A stretch of DNA of 64,000 nt. It comes from Qipengyuania huizhouensis (lineage in GTDB: Bacteria > Pseudomonadota > Alphaproteobacteria > Sphingomonadales > Sphingomonadaceae). The DNA lies in NCBI RefSeq assembly GCF_019711635.1, contig NZ_JAIGNT010000002.1:1-64000 (forward strand), given 5' to 3'. The notes beneath the pieces were generated by a model that was not told the DNA's origin, did no database searches, and saw only the letters and a program-made list of their open reading frames with translations. The position numbers and the translations under genes are program-made. This document shows, piece after piece, positions 33,590 through 42,508 of the stretch (the first letter of the stretch is position 1; each line of letters begins with the position of its first letter).

Positions 33590-34276
33590 ATGATCTCACT
33601 TCCGCGCGCCCTTGCCCTGTCCTTCAGCCAGCTGGGCGATCCGGCGATCCTCAAGGTGCTGGGAAAGAGCCTGCTGATCACGCTGGCAATTTTCCTCCTT
33701 CTCGGCTGGGGGCTGAGTTTCGGGTTCGAAGCCGCGCTGGAATGGGCGGGGCTGGAAGAGGGGAGCGATGCCGGAACGCTGCTGGCCGTCCTCGCCACGC
33801 TGATCGGCGCGTGGCTATTGTTCCGTTTCGTCGCCCTGTTCGTGTTGCAGTTCTTTGCGGAAGAAGTGGTCCGGGCAGTCGAGGCGAGGCATTACCCTGA
33901 AGCCGCCAGCGCCGCACGGTCGCTCGCCTTTCACGAGGAGATGCGGAACGGCGTGCGGTCCACCCTGCGCGCATTGCTGGTCAATCTCGTCGCCCTGCCG
34001 TTCGCGATCCTGCTCCTGGTCACCGGTATCGGCACCGCATTGTTGTTCTGGGCCGTGAACGCCTTTTTGCTCGGCCGCGAGCTGCAGGACATGGTCTGGC
34101 TGCGGCATCGCAGGGATACGGCCGAGATCGCACCGCTGGGCCAGGGCAGGCGCTTTCTGCTTGGCGGAGCAGTCGCGGCGCTACTCATGGTCCCGTTCCT
34201 CAATCTGCTCGCCCCGGTTCTTGGTGCGGCGAGCGCCACCCACCTTGTGCATCGCAGGAGAGCCACCCTTGCATAA
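33590..34276 (+). CDS. EI24 domain membrane protein (CysZ-like)
   Basis: 228 aa from the ATG at 33590 (MISLPRALALSFSQLGDPA). Four long hydrophobic segments, near residues 27-47, 60-82, 130-160 and 190-215, with SFSQLGDPAILKVLGKSL typical of the family start. The EI24 family includes the sulfate permease CysZ, but this member could do something else. The stop overlaps the TTG start of the next lipoprotein gene by 8 bases. Confidence 0.83.
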   Translation: MISLPRALALSFSQLGDPAILKVLGKSLLITLAIFLLLGWGLSFGFEAALEWAGLEEGSDAGTLLAVLATLIGAWLLFRFVALFVLQFFAEEVVRAVEARHYPEAASAARSLAFHEEMRNGVRSTLRALLVNLVALPFAILLLVTGIGTALLFWAVNAFLLGRELQDMVWLRHRRDTAEIAPLGQGRRFLLGGAVAALLMVPFLNLLAPVLGAASATHLVHRRRATLA

Positions 34277-34697
34277 GATATTCGCCCTTGTGGCGCTCGC
34301 CGCAAGCCTCGCAGGCTGCGTGAGCGCGCCCAAGACCTATACTCCGGCAGAACAGCGGCCCGTGACGAGTACTCGCCCACCTCCACAGCAGCCGGTGCGG
34401 CCTGCGCCTTCGACCGGGGCATTCATCGCGCCTAAGGTGATGAACGTGCCAGGTCTCGAGGGGGTTATCGGCCGGAACGCGACGGCGCTCGCCAATATCT
34501 TCGGCCCGCCGAGGCTGGAGGTTAAGGAGGGCGACGCGATGAAGCTTCAGTTCAGCGGCAGTCCCTGCGTGCTGGATATCTATCTATATCCGCTCCGGCC
34601 TGGCGCAGAACCCAGCGCCACCCATGTAGATGCACGGCGTGCAAGCGATGGCGAGGACGTGGACCGCGCAAGTTGTGTCCGGGCCCTGCGGCGCTAG
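34269..34697 (+). CDS. Lipoprotein of unknown function
   Basis: 142 aa from a TTG at 34269 that overlaps the end of the EI24 gene. The lipobox is LAASLAGC, so the Cys would be lipidated. A Pro/Gln-rich linker (TSTRPPPQQPVRPAPS) joins it to a C-terminal domain with the pattern LEGVIGRNATALANIFGPPRLEVKEGDAMKLQF and two Cys, like SmpA/BamE-type small outer-membrane folds. That resemblance is only a pattern and no homologue is claimed. Confidence 0.72.
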   Translation: MHKIFALVALAASLAGCVSAPKTYTPAEQRPVTSTRPPPQQPVRPAPSTGAFIAPKVMNVPGLEGVIGRNATALANIFGPPRLEVKEGDAMKLQFSGSPCVLDIYLYPLRPGAEPSATHVDARRASDGEDVDRASCVRALRR

Positions 34698-34703
34698 TCA
34701 GCC

Positions 34704-35063
34704 TCAGACCATGAAACTTTCGCCGCAGCCACAGGCGCCCTTGGCGTTGGGATTTTCGAAAACGAATCCGGCAGAGAAATCGTCCTCGACCCAGTCCATC
34801 GTGCTTCCGATGAGGTAGAGTACGCTGGCCCCGTCGATGTAGAACACTCCGCCTGGCGTCTCGATCTTCTCGTCGAACTTGGCCTCTTCGGAAACATAGT
34901 CGACCGAATAGGCCAGCCCCGAGCAGCCGCGGCGCGGGGTCGAGAGCTTGACCCCGATCGCATCCTCGGGTGCCTTGGACATCAGTTCGGCAATGCGCTC
35001 CTCGGCACGTTTCGTCAGGACGACGGCGGCCTTGGGCGCGGGGCGGGTTTTCGTTTCGGTCAT
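34704..35063 (-). CDS. sufA: A-type iron-sulfur carrier protein (SufA/HesB family)
   Basis: 119 aa. It carries Fe-S clusters from the Suf scaffold to target proteins. The three conserved cysteines are seen in RRGCSGLAYSV and in the C-terminal ACGCGESF. A basic/Ala-rich N-terminal tail of about 12 residues precedes the domain. It lies 155 bases after sufT on the same strand, so it may have its own promoter or be the last gene of the suf operon. Confidence 0.92.
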   Translation of the reverse strand: MTETKTRPAPKAAVVLTKRAEERIAELMSKAPEDAIGVKLSTPRRGCSGLAYSVDYVSEEAKFDEKIETPGGVFYIDGASVLYLIGSTMDWVEDDFSAGFVFENPNAKGACGCGESFMV

Positions 35064-35218
35064 CGTTCGCTCTCCTGAGCGGTGTCCAGATTGGTGCTAT
35101 CGCGCCGCGAGAATGGTGCCGCACGAGAACCGGGGCGCAGCGGACTTCCGGTCCGTGAGCACCGGAAGCGCAGTGCGGTGCCGTTCGCAGCAAGCGAGAG
35201 TGCCGGGCTGGGCATCGC

Positions 35219-35722
35219 TCACAGCATCCCCAGTTCGAGACGGGCCTCGTCAGTCATCTTTTCGGGGCCCCAGGGCGGATCCCAGACGAGATTGACCTCG
35301 GCATCGCGGACACCGGGTACGCTGGCGGCGCGCAATTCCACTTCGCCGGGCATGCTTTCGGCCACCGGGCAATGAGGTGTGGTCAGCGTCATGATGACGG
35401 TGACATCGCACTCGTCGTCGACCTCGACGCCGTAAATCAGGCCCAAATCGTAAATATTGACCGGAATTTCGGGATCGTAGATTTCCTTGAGCGCATCGAT
35501 CACCGCCTGCTGCAGTTTGCCGCCCGGACCCGAAGCACTTTCCGTCTCGGGCTTTTTGGCGAGGAAGCCTTCGAGATAATCGCGCTTGCGCTCGAGCTTC
35601 TCGCCAGCAGTCTCATCGGAATCGACGGCGTCCGCAACACGCGCCCGCGGGGGTTTGCCGACAATCGTATCGGCAGGCGAGGGGGCGGCAATGAAATCCT
35701 TGTCGTCGCTTGGCTTGTTCAT
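35219..35722 (-). CDS. sufT: SufT / DUF59 Fe-S assembly factor
   Basis: 167 aa. A DUF59 (MIP18-like) domain starts near VIDALKEIYDPEIPVNIYDLGLIYGVEVDDE, with the conserved TTPHCPVAESMPGEV holding the reactive Cys; the first 60 residues are a charged extension (residues 1-60) not found in the shortest relatives. DUF59 proteins help mature Fe-S proteins. Its start overlaps the sufS stop by 4 nt, so it is part of the same operon. Confidence 0.9.
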   Translation of the reverse strand: MNKPSDDKDFIAAPSPADTIVGKPPRARVADAVDSDETAGEKLERKRDYLEGFLAKKPETESASGPGGKLQQAVIDALKEIYDPEIPVNIYDLGLIYGVEVDDECDVTVIMTLTTPHCPVAESMPGEVELRAASVPGVRDAEVNLVWDPPWGPEKMTDEARLELGML

Positions 35723-36936
35723 CCGAAGATCCTCCGGGTCCTTTCGATTCCGCGCATCAGCGCGGCTATATCGTCTTCGTCGCTATAGAGGCCGAAGCTG
35801 GCGCGGGCCGTGGCCGGAACGCCCAGATACTCCATCAAAGGCTGTGCGCAGTGATGTCCGGCGCGGATGGCGACGTTTTCTTCATCCAATATGGTGCCCA
35901 AATCGTGCGGATGAACCCCATCGAGTGCAAAGGATACGATTCCGGCGCTTTCCTCAGGTCCGAAAAGCGTCACGTCGTTCAGCTTGCGCAGTTCGGCGCG
36001 TAACTTGGCTGCCAAGGCAGTTTCATGTTCGAACAGCCAATCCGGTCCGAGCGCGTCGACATAGTCGATGGCGGCATGCAGCGCGATTGCCTCGGTAATC
36101 ATGGGTGTCCCCGCTTCGAAGCGCTGCGGAGGCGGGGCATAGGTCGTGCCGTCGAATGCGACCTTCTCGATCATCGAACCGCCGCCTTGGTATGGAGGCA
36201 TATGGTCGAGAATGTCCTCGCGCGCCCAAAGTACGCCGATGCCGGTGGGACCATAAAGCTTGTGGCCGGAGAAAACGTAGAAATCGCAATCCAGCGCAGC
36301 CATGTCGAGCTTCATGCGTGGGGCGGCCTGACAGCCATCGAGCAGGATTTTCGCGCCGACAGAATGAGCCAGATCGGCGGCCCTGCGTGCATCGAGTACC
36401 GAACCTAAAACATTCGACACATGTGCCAATGCTACCAATTTGGTTCGCTGCGAGAGGAGTGCTTCCAGTCCGCCGAGATCGATCCGGCCGTCTTCGGTCA
36501 GCGGGCAAACCTCGATTTCCGCTCCGGTCCGTTCGGCAAGCATTTGCCACGGCACGATATTCGAATGATGTTCGAGCGTGGAGAGGATGATCCGATCGCC
36601 CTGGCCAATGCGGGTCATGCCCCAGGTCGCCGCCACAAGGTTGATGGCTTCGGTTGCGCCGCGTACGAACACCACCTCGTTCTCCGACCGCGCACCGATG
36701 AAATCGGCGACCCGGCGGCGGGCTGCTTCGTATCCCAGGGTCATCTGCGCCGAACGGCCATAGACGCCGCGGTGCACGGTCGCATAGTCGCGGCCGAGCG
36801 CCCGGCTCATCGCGTCGACAACGACCTGCGGCTTCTGTGCCGAGGCGGCCGTGTCGAGATAGTGCCACGGCTTGCCGTCCTGGGTGACAAGGCCGGGAAA
36901 ATCGGCTTTCCGCGTAAGGGTGGCAGCTTCGCTCAC
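35719..36936 (-). CDS. sufS: Cysteine desulfurase
   Basis: 405 aa. PLP enzyme giving persulfide sulfur for Fe-S assembly. The PLP Lys is in FSGHKLYGPTGIGVLW, the active-site Cys in RAGHHCAQPLMEYL, and the start YLDTAASAQKPQVVVDAMS is typical of SufS. Group II form, as expected for the Suf pathway. Its start overlaps sufD's stop and its stop overlaps sufT's start. Confidence 0.95.
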   Translation of the reverse strand: MSEAATLTRKADFPGLVTQDGKPWHYLDTAASAQKPQVVVDAMSRALGRDYATVHRGVYGRSAQMTLGYEAARRRVADFIGARSENEVVFVRGATEAINLVAATWGMTRIGQGDRIILSTLEHHSNIVPWQMLAERTGAEIEVCPLTEDGRIDLGGLEALLSQRTKLVALAHVSNVLGSVLDARRAADLAHSVGAKILLDGCQAAPRMKLDMAALDCDFYVFSGHKLYGPTGIGVLWAREDILDHMPPYQGGGSMIEKVAFDGTTYAPPPQRFEAGTPMITEAIALHAAIDYVDALGPDWLFEHETALAAKLRAELRKLNDVTLFGPEESAGIVSFALDGVHPHDLGTILDEENVAIRAGHHCAQPLMEYLGVPATARASFGLYSDEDDIAALMRGIERTRRIFG

Positions 36937-37688
36937 AAGTGCTTGTCCAGCTTGTCCAGCGCGATCTGCATCAACCGCTCCTGCGTTTTCTCGTCATCCA
37001 GACCCACCAGCGCATCGCCGATGAAGGCCTGTACCAGAAGTCGGCGAGAGAGGTCGGGCGAGAGCCCCCGCGCGGCCATGTAGAAGCGTGCGCTCTCGTC
37101 GAGCTGGCCCACGGTGGCGCCATGCGCGCACTTCACATCGTCGGCGAAGATTTCCAGCTGCGGCACGGCATTCACGCTTGCACCTTTTTCGAGGAGCAGG
37201 CCCTTGAAATCCTGCGCCGCGTCCGTCTTCTGGGCGTTTCGCACCACATCGATGCTGCCGAGGAAGTTGCCCGTTCCCTTGCCCCAGTGGACGCTCCGTA
37301 CGGTCTGATTGCTCGTTCCATCGGGTTCGGCATGGATCACGTGGGTGACGAACTCGCGCACTGTATCGCGGCCGCCGACGGTGATGCCGCCCATTTCGAA
37401 ATGCGCGCCCTTGCCGAGCGTCGCTTCCACTTCGACCCGGGCATATTCGCCCGAAGCAATGACGCCAAAAATCTCGCAGCGGGCATTCTCGCCGAGGTTC
37501 ACGCGCAGCTGGACCAGCTCCGTTTCGCCGGAATCTTCGTCGCTTATGACGACAAGTTCGCGCACGCTCTCGCCTGCCGCCACGTCGAGCTGACGCCATT
37601 TGCCGAGATCGTCCGCACGCAGTTTCTCCACCGCGGCATAGCGCCAGGCTTCATCCTTGCGGGTCGGAAGGTCGAGCGTCCCGCTCAT
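36933..37688 (-). CDS. sufD: Fe-S cluster assembly protein SufD
   Basis: 251 aa, short against about 400-430 in many bacteria, as in other sphingomonads. SufD pairs with SufB and SufC in the SufBC2D scaffold. The beta-helix core with VRSVHWGKGTGNFLGSIDV and the C-terminal block DDVKCAHGATVGQLDESARFYMAARGL are seen; the CAHGATVGQ stretch is the best-conserved SufB/SufD site. It overlaps genes on both sides. Confidence 0.92.
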   Translation of the reverse strand: MSGTLDLPTRKDEAWRYAAVEKLRADDLGKWRQLDVAAGESVRELVVISDEDSGETELVQLRVNLGENARCEIFGVIASGEYARVEVEATLGKGAHFEMGGITVGGRDTVREFVTHVIHAEPDGTSNQTVRSVHWGKGTGNFLGSIDVVRNAQKTDAAQDFKGLLLEKGASVNAVPQLEIFADDVKCAHGATVGQLDESARFYMAARGLSPDLSRRLLVQAFIGDALVGLDDEKTQERLMQIALDKLDKHL

Positions 37689-38080
37689 TCTGCCGCCCTC
37701 ACGATGGCGATGCGGCGCTTACCCTCGCGGTGGGCCTTTTCGATGCAGGGCTGAACCTCGTCCATCACTTCCTGCATCTGTGCCTTGCGGTCTTCGGCGG
37801 GTGCATCGGAGGCGGCGATGGTATCGAGCTCTTCTGCGCGAGGCGCATAGCAGCCGATCATGGCACCGCAGCGCAGCAGGTCGACCGCCTGGTCGCCCGA
37901 ACTCTGCTTCATGCGGCACGTCAGCTTGTCGTCCTCTTTCTTGTAGACGCCGCCCTGCCATTTATCGAACACCTTATCGATCGCGGCAGTTTCGCGCGCG
38001 ACGTCCTCTTCGGTCGGCGTCGATGCGGCTGCAGGCGCGGCAGATTGAACAAGCAGGAGGGTGAGTGCAGCGAGAATCAT
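37685..38080 (-). CDS. Exported hypothetical protein inside the suf operon
   Basis: 131 aa with a signal peptide of about 20 residues (ILAALTLLLVQSAAPAAAS). The mature part is charged, with four Cys (TCRMKQ, RCGAMIGCY and QPCIEK) that could make two disulfides. No known family. Overlaps with sufC (4 nt) and sufD (4 nt) show it is translated with the scaffold genes, though an exported protein has no obvious role in a cytoplasmic pathway. Confidence 0.8.
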   Translation of the reverse strand: MILAALTLLLVQSAAPAAASTPTEEDVARETAAIDKVFDKWQGGVYKKEDDKLTCRMKQSSGDQAVDLLRCGAMIGCYAPRAEELDTIAASDAPAEDRKAQMQEVMDEVQPCIEKAHREGKRRIAIVRAAE

Positions 38081-38826
38081 GCGGCCTCCATCACGGCATC
38101 GTAGCCTTCGCTTTCGAGTTGCTGGGCAAGTTCCGGCCCGCCGGTCCTGACGATCCGCCCCTTGCTCAGGATCGACACGCGATCGGGTTTCACCACCTCG
38201 AGCAGGCGCTGGTAATGAGTGATCAGCAGCACGCCCTTGGCGGGATTGCGCATGATTGCGTTGATCCCTTCGCCCACGACGCGCAATGCGTCGATGTCGA
38301 GACCGCTGTCGGTTTCGTCGAGTACGGCAAAGGCGGGATCGAGAATGCCCATCTGGACCATTTCTGCGCGCTTCTTCTCGCCGCCGGAAAAGCCGACGTT
38401 TACGTGGCGCTTGAGCATGTCCATGTCGAGCTTGAGCAAAGCGGCCTTTTCCTTGGCCAGCTTGAGGAATTCGCCGCCCGTAAGCGGTTCTTCGCCGCGC
38501 GATTTCAGTTGCGAATTAAGCGCTTCACGAAGGAACTGAACATTCGAAACACCCGGGATTTCGACCGGATACTGGAAACCAAGAAACAGGCCGGCAGCAG
38601 CGCGCTCGTGCGGTTCCATGTCGAGCAGGTCCTGCCCCCGGAAGGTGACTGATCCGCCCGTCACCTCATATCCCGGTCGACCGCCCAGAACATAGGAGAG
38701 CGTCGACTTGCCGGCACCATTGGGGCCCATGATGGCATGGACCTCTCCGGCAGGGACTTCGAGACTTAGGCCGTCGAGGATTTGCGTACCGCCCACTTCG
38801 GCGGTGAGATTGTCGATCTTAAGCAT
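38077..38826 (-). CDS. sufC: Fe-S assembly ATPase SufC
   Basis: 249 aa ABC-type ATPase. Walker A is GPNGAGKST, signature VGFSGGEKKRAEM, Walker B ILDPAFAVLDETDSGLD and the switch His in LLITHYQRLL. The SGGEKKR signature and ETDSGLD are typical of SufC. With SufB and SufD it forms the scaffold complex. It overlaps the DUF559 gene by 8 nt and the next gene by 4 nt. Confidence 0.96.
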   Translation of the reverse strand: MLKIDNLTAEVGGTQILDGLSLEVPAGEVHAIMGPNGAGKSTLSYVLGGRPGYEVTGGSVTFRGQDLLDMEPHERAAAGLFLGFQYPVEIPGVSNVQFLREALNSQLKSRGEEPLTGGEFLKLAKEKAALLKLDMDMLKRHVNVGFSGGEKKRAEMVQMGILDPAFAVLDETDSGLDIDALRVVGEGINAIMRNPAKGVLLITHYQRLLEVVKPDRVSILSKGRIVRTGGPELAQQLESEGYDAVMEAA

Positions 38827-39337
38827 TGTCGTTCCTGGTGTAGCGGGGGCGCGGCGCGCTGCTGCGCTGGTGCTCGCGGCGCGCCTGTTGCTTGTCGGCG
38901 ATGCGGCTGCGCATGCCGAGCGTTATACGTTCGAGAACCGCGTCCATGTTCTCGAGGATGTCCCTGGCGGCAATCCGCATCACGCGAATGCCGACCGATT
39001 CGAGGCTCTTGTCGCGGCGCTTGGCGAGGGCATCGTCCTGCCCTTCCTCGTCGATCATGATCGCCATGCCGAGATTGTGGCAGTTGAAATCGACGATCGC
39101 ACTGCCGACGACGGCGTGGCGCTTGAAGGTATAGCGGCCCATGTCCGCCTTGGCGAAACGCTCGGCCAGCGCCTTGTGCGCCTCGGTCGAATAGCGCCGC
39201 ATCTCGCGCGCCTGTTCGTGCAGGGCGTCGAGACGCTTCTCCGAAATTTCCCAACCCCGGCCCTTCTTCTTGATCGAAGGGGCCTCGTCGGCGGTCTCGG
39301 ATGGATCGCGAAGCTGGAGCGTCTTGCGGTCAGTCAT
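38819..39337 (-). CDS. DUF559 endonuclease-like protein in the suf operon
   Basis: 172 aa from the ATG at 39337, which overlaps the stop of the gene before it by 4 nt. The middle (about residues 60-145) resembles the DUF559/Vsr-type PD-(D/E)XK fold: RRYSTEAHKALAERFAKADMGRYTFKRHAVVGSAIVDF, then IMIDEEGQDDALAKRRDKSLESVGIRVMRI. The expected acid-xK is not exactly canonical (VDFNCHNLGMAIMID), so activity is unsure. A basic Arg-rich tail ends the protein. The operon position is unexplained. Confidence 0.82.
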   Translation of the reverse strand: MTDRKTLQLRDPSETADEAPSIKKKGRGWEISEKRLDALHEQAREMRRYSTEAHKALAERFAKADMGRYTFKRHAVVGSAIVDFNCHNLGMAIMIDEEGQDDALAKRRDKSLESVGIRVMRIAARDILENMDAVLERITLGMRSRIADKQQARREHQRSSAPRPRYTRNDNA

Positions 39338-39582
39338 TGGACGAAGGATCCTACCGAAGTCCAAACCACCGAGAGTGGCAGGTAGATGAAAATAACGATG
39401 CCGACCGCCTTCAGCATGATGTCAAACCAGAACATGCGCGGCTGAACCTCGCGATTGGTCCAGTAGCCGAAGACATAGCTGCGGCCCGTGCGCAGCTCCA
39501 CGCTAATCCTATAAGCCAGAAAAGCGGCTACCGCGGCGGGGAAACCAATCAAGAAAAGTATCGACAAGAGTCCGAGCATCAC
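39334..39582 (-). CDS. Small membrane protein in the suf operon
   Basis: 82 aa with two hydrophobic stretches (residues about 2-24 and 56-76) separated by a charged loop with aromatic residues ([20 protein letters not shown]). It overlaps sufB's stop by 4 nt and the DUF559 start by 4 nt. No recognised family. A membrane protein here could tether the complex, but that is speculation. Confidence 0.75.
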   Translation of the reverse strand: MMLGLLSILFLIGFPAAVAAFLAYRISVELRTGRSYVFGYWTNREVQPRMFWFDIMLKAVGIVIFIYLPLSVVWTSVGSFVQ

Positions 39583-41060
39583 CCCACACTCCCCTCAAGC
39601 GAAATCGCCAGCAGCTTCTGCGCCTCTACAGCAAACTCCATCGGCAGCTGCTTCATCACGTCCTTGGCGAAGCCGTTGACGATCAGTGCCATCGCCTCTT
39701 CCTCATCCAGACCGCGCTGCATGGCGTAGAAGAGCTGGTCGTCGCTGATCTTGCTGGTGGTCGCCTCGTGCTCGATCTGGGCGGAGGGGTTCTTCACCTC
39801 GATATAGGGCACGGTATGCGCGCCGCACTGGTCGCCGATCAGCAGGCTGTCGCATTCGGTGCGGTTGCGCACCCCGTCGGCATTGGCCGCCACGCGCACA
39901 AGGCCACGATATGTGTTGTTCGACTTGCCTGCCGAAATGCCCTTGGAAATGATCGTCGAGCGGCTTCCCTTGCCGTTATGGATCATTTTGGTGCCGGTAT
40001 CGGCCTGCTGGTAATTGTTGGTGACGGCGACCGAGTAGAATTCGCCCACGCTGTTTTCGCCATTGAGTACGCAGGAAGGGTATTTCCACGTCACCGCACT
40101 GCCGGTTTCGACCTGCGTCCAGCTGATCTTGCTGCGCGCACCCTGACAGAGCCCGCGCTTGGTGACGAAATTGTAGATCCCGCCCTTGCCCTCGGCATTG
40201 CCGGGGTACCAGTTCTGGACGGTCGAATACTTGATCTCCGCATCCTCCATCGCGACCAGTTCGACCACGGCGGCATGGAGCTGGTTTTCGTCGCGCATAG
40301 GTGCAGTGCAGCCTTCGAGATAGCTGACATAGCTGCCCTTTTCGGCAACGATCAGCGTGCGTTCGAACTGGCCGGTATTCTCCGCATTGATGCGGAAATA
40401 GGTGCTGAGTTCCATCGGGCAGCGCACCCCTTCGGGGATGTAGACGAAGGTGCCGTCCGAAAAGACCGCGCAGTTGAGCGTGGCGAAATAGTTGTCCTTC
40501 TGCGGCACGACCTTGCCGAGCCACTTCTTCACCAGCTCCGGATATTCCCTGATCGCCTCGCTGATCGACAGGAAGATTACGCCCGCCTTCTTCAGCTCCT
40601 CGCGGAAGCTGGTGGCGACGCTGACGCTATCGAACACTGCATCGACCGCGACCTTCTTCGCCCCTTTGACTCCGGCAAGGACCTCCTGCTCCCCAAGCGG
40701 GATGCCAAGCTTGTCGTAAACTCGCTTGATCTCGGGATCGAGTTCGTCGAGCGATTCCAGCTCCACCTTCTTCTTCGGAGCAGCGTAGTAATAGGCGTCC
40801 TGGTAATCGATCGCCGGATAGCCGAGCTTCGCCCAGTTGGGTTCTTCCATTTCCTGCCAGATGCGGAAGGCCTTGAGACGCCAGTCGAGCATCCATTCGG
40901 GCTCGCCCTTCTTGGCCGAAATGAAGCGAACCGTATCCTCGGTCAGCCCCTTCTCGGCGAATTCGGTCTCGATGTCCGACGACCAGCCATGCTCGTATTC
41001 CGCAGCCTTCGCAGCGGCTTCCTTCGCTTCGCGGTCCTGGATGTCCACCTGTTCGTTCAC
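39579..41060 (-). CDS. sufB: Fe-S cluster assembly scaffold SufB
   Basis: 493 aa from the GTG at 41060, backed by AAGGAAG just upstream; the frame stays open further but that overlaps the regulator gene. SufB blocks are clear: [47 protein letters not shown], and the late [25 protein letters not shown]. It holds the nascent cluster with SufC and SufD. Its start overlaps the regulator's stop by 4 nt. An antisense frame of 558 codons across it is a shadow. Confidence 0.95.
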   Translation of the reverse strand: MNEQVDIQDREAKEAAAKAAEYEHGWSSDIETEFAEKGLTEDTVRFISAKKGEPEWMLDWRLKAFRIWQEMEEPNWAKLGYPAIDYQDAYYYAAPKKKVELESLDELDPEIKRVYDKLGIPLGEQEVLAGVKGAKKVAVDAVFDSVSVATSFREELKKAGVIFLSISEAIREYPELVKKWLGKVVPQKDNYFATLNCAVFSDGTFVYIPEGVRCPMELSTYFRINAENTGQFERTLIVAEKGSYVSYLEGCTAPMRDENQLHAAVVELVAMEDAEIKYSTVQNWYPGNAEGKGGIYNFVTKRGLCQGARSKISWTQVETGSAVTWKYPSCVLNGENSVGEFYSVAVTNNYQQADTGTKMIHNGKGSRSTIISKGISAGKSNNTYRGLVRVAANADGVRNRTECDSLLIGDQCGAHTVPYIEVKNPSAQIEHEATTSKISDDQLFYAMQRGLDEEEAMALIVNGFAKDVMKQLPMEFAVEAQKLLAISLEGSVG

Positions 41061-41467
41061 GCTACTTCCTTTTCCTGCGCCAGCTGCGTCAGCGGGATCC
41101 CCGCCAGCGCGCCGCGCAGAGCTTCGTTGACCATCGGCCAGTGCGGCCTGATGCGGCATTCGTGTTCCACCACGCATTCGGTACCTTCGATGCAGGCGGT
41201 CAGTGCGATCGGCCCCTCCACCGCCTCGACAATATCGGCAAGGCTGATCGCAGCGGCCGGGCGGGCCAGTTGCAGCCCGCCACCGGCGCCGCGCACCGAC
41301 CGCAGCAGCCCTGCACCAACCAGCTTGCTGACCAGTTTCTGTACAGTGGGTGCCGGAAGCCCGGTTTCGGCTGCGAGATCCGACGCACTGACCCTGCCCC
41401 CGCCGCAATGGCGGGCAGCCTGGCTCATCGTGACGACGGCATAATCTGCAAGGTTCGAAAGGCGCAT
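41057..41467 (-). CDS. Rrf2-family regulator of the suf operon (IscR/SufR-like)
   Basis: 136 aa. A winged helix-turn-helix at the N-terminus ([20 protein letters not shown], then [33 protein letters not shown]) and three Cys in [17 protein letters not shown] that can ligate an Fe-S cluster, as in IscR. It is the first gene of the operon and thus probably senses cluster demand and controls its own operon. A dyad lies just upstream of its start. Confidence 0.9.
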   Translation of the reverse strand: MRLSNLADYAVVTMSQAARHCGGGRVSASDLAAETGLPAPTVQKLVSKLVGAGLLRSVRGAGGGLQLARPAAAISLADIVEAVEGPIALTACIEGTECVVEHECRIRPHWPMVNEALRGALAGIPLTQLAQEKEVA

Positions 41468-41474
41468 AATTTCA

Positions 41475-41497
41475 AATCGGACGAATCCGCTCCGATT
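41475..41497. promoter_or_regulatory. Dyad upstream of the rrf2-sufB operon
   Basis: AATCGGA (41475-41481) and TCCGATT (41491-41497) form a perfect 7-bp inverted pair with 9 bases between, ending 7 bases before the minus-strand start codon at 41467. A candidate operator for autoregulation. No clear -35/-10 box was identified next to it. Confidence 0.5.
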
Positions 41498-41574
41498 AAC
41501 CAGCTATGGGCCGGACCTTCGAAATTCAACGGAAAACCGCCAATTGCGAGTCGTTAGCAATTGGCTCAGGGCCT

Positions 41575-42483
41575 TCAGCCGCGTCCCAGTGCCTCGTCCT
41601 GACTGCCGCCGAAGAGATCGACCGAGCCATAGCCGGGTTCGCCGAGGGTTTCCTTGACGACCGACTTCTCTTTCGGTTTCAGCCGCCTCGGCGTGCGGCC
41701 GGTGAAGTGACGTATTTCCTTGATCATGTGAGCCTGATCGTAAAACGCCTCGCGGATTTCGGCTTCCAGTCCAGGCGCAAGCTCCGGCAGCGATAGCAAC
41801 GTAGCCGCGCGGATCGCGCGGTAGCGCCGAATCAGTCTCACGGGAGGCTGGCCGAAAAAGCGCAAAACCAAACGCTGCACCTGACGCTCCGAATAGGGCA
41901 GCGCTTCGTAAAGCGTCGCGACCTCCGGCTTGAGGGACGACGACAGCCATAGGAGTGTGCGATCAATCACCTGCCTGTGGCGAACCGGTATCGGGGAAAT
42001 CCCGTCCCGCACAATCGAAGCGAGCTCTTCCAGCGCCTCACGCTGCGAAAGTGCACCGGCGCCTATGCGCGGAGAGATCGCAAGAAGGCGCTCGGCAAGT
42101 GGTTTGGAAAGAACCTCCTCGACGGGCAGGGCGCAATCCCTGAATTTATCCACGGAGAGGCCCGTTAGTGCAGCCCAGCCGCGGAAATTGAGCGACACAC
42201 CGAGCATGACGGTATCCGGCTGGATTTCGAACCTGTGCGCCCGGGTTAACGGACATTGGAAAAAAGCAGAGCGGGCATGGGCCAGACCGCCGCCAGCGAA
42301 GAACATTTTCCCGCCGCCCTGCAACAATACCACCAGCTGCCCGGAGTACGCAGGCATCATATCTTCGACCACGGCTCCACCAGAGCGCAGAATGTAGAGA
42401 GAATTCAGATAGGGCGCGATATCGGTGGGCGATTCCACCCACTCGAACGCATAATCTGCCGCGCCCGTGTCCCCCTCGGCCAT
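41575..42483 (-). CDS. AraC-family transcriptional regulator
   Basis: 302 aa from the ATG at 42483; the open frame extends upstream without coding character. The C-terminal 100 residues hold the two helix-turn-helices: LYEALPYSERQVQRLVLRFFGQPPVR and FYDQAHMIKEIRHFTGRTPRRL, the second being the family signature. The N-terminal 190 residues are a sensor domain of a less familiar type. No operon partner; the DUF885 gene ends 25 bases before its start on the same strand. Confidence 0.87.
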   Translation of the reverse strand: MAEGDTGAADYAFEWVESPTDIAPYLNSLYILRSGGAVVEDMMPAYSGQLVVLLQGGGKMFFAGGGLAHARSAFFQCPLTRAHRFEIQPDTVMLGVSLNFRGWAALTGLSVDKFRDCALPVEEVLSKPLAERLLAISPRIGAGALSQREALEELASIVRDGISPIPVRHRQVIDRTLLWLSSSLKPEVATLYEALPYSERQVQRLVLRFFGQPPVRLIRRYRAIRAATLLSLPELAPGLEAEIREAFYDQAHMIKEIRHFTGRTPRRLKPKEKSVVKETLGEPGYGSVDLFGGSQDEALGRG

Positions 42484-42508
42484 ACTGTCCGCCCCGTCAG
42501 CGCAAAGA

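Noticed and set aside
39768..41444. A 558-codon plus-strand open frame antisense to sufB and rrf2
   Set aside because: Shadow of highly conserved genes; sequence is low-complexity with no recognised domain.
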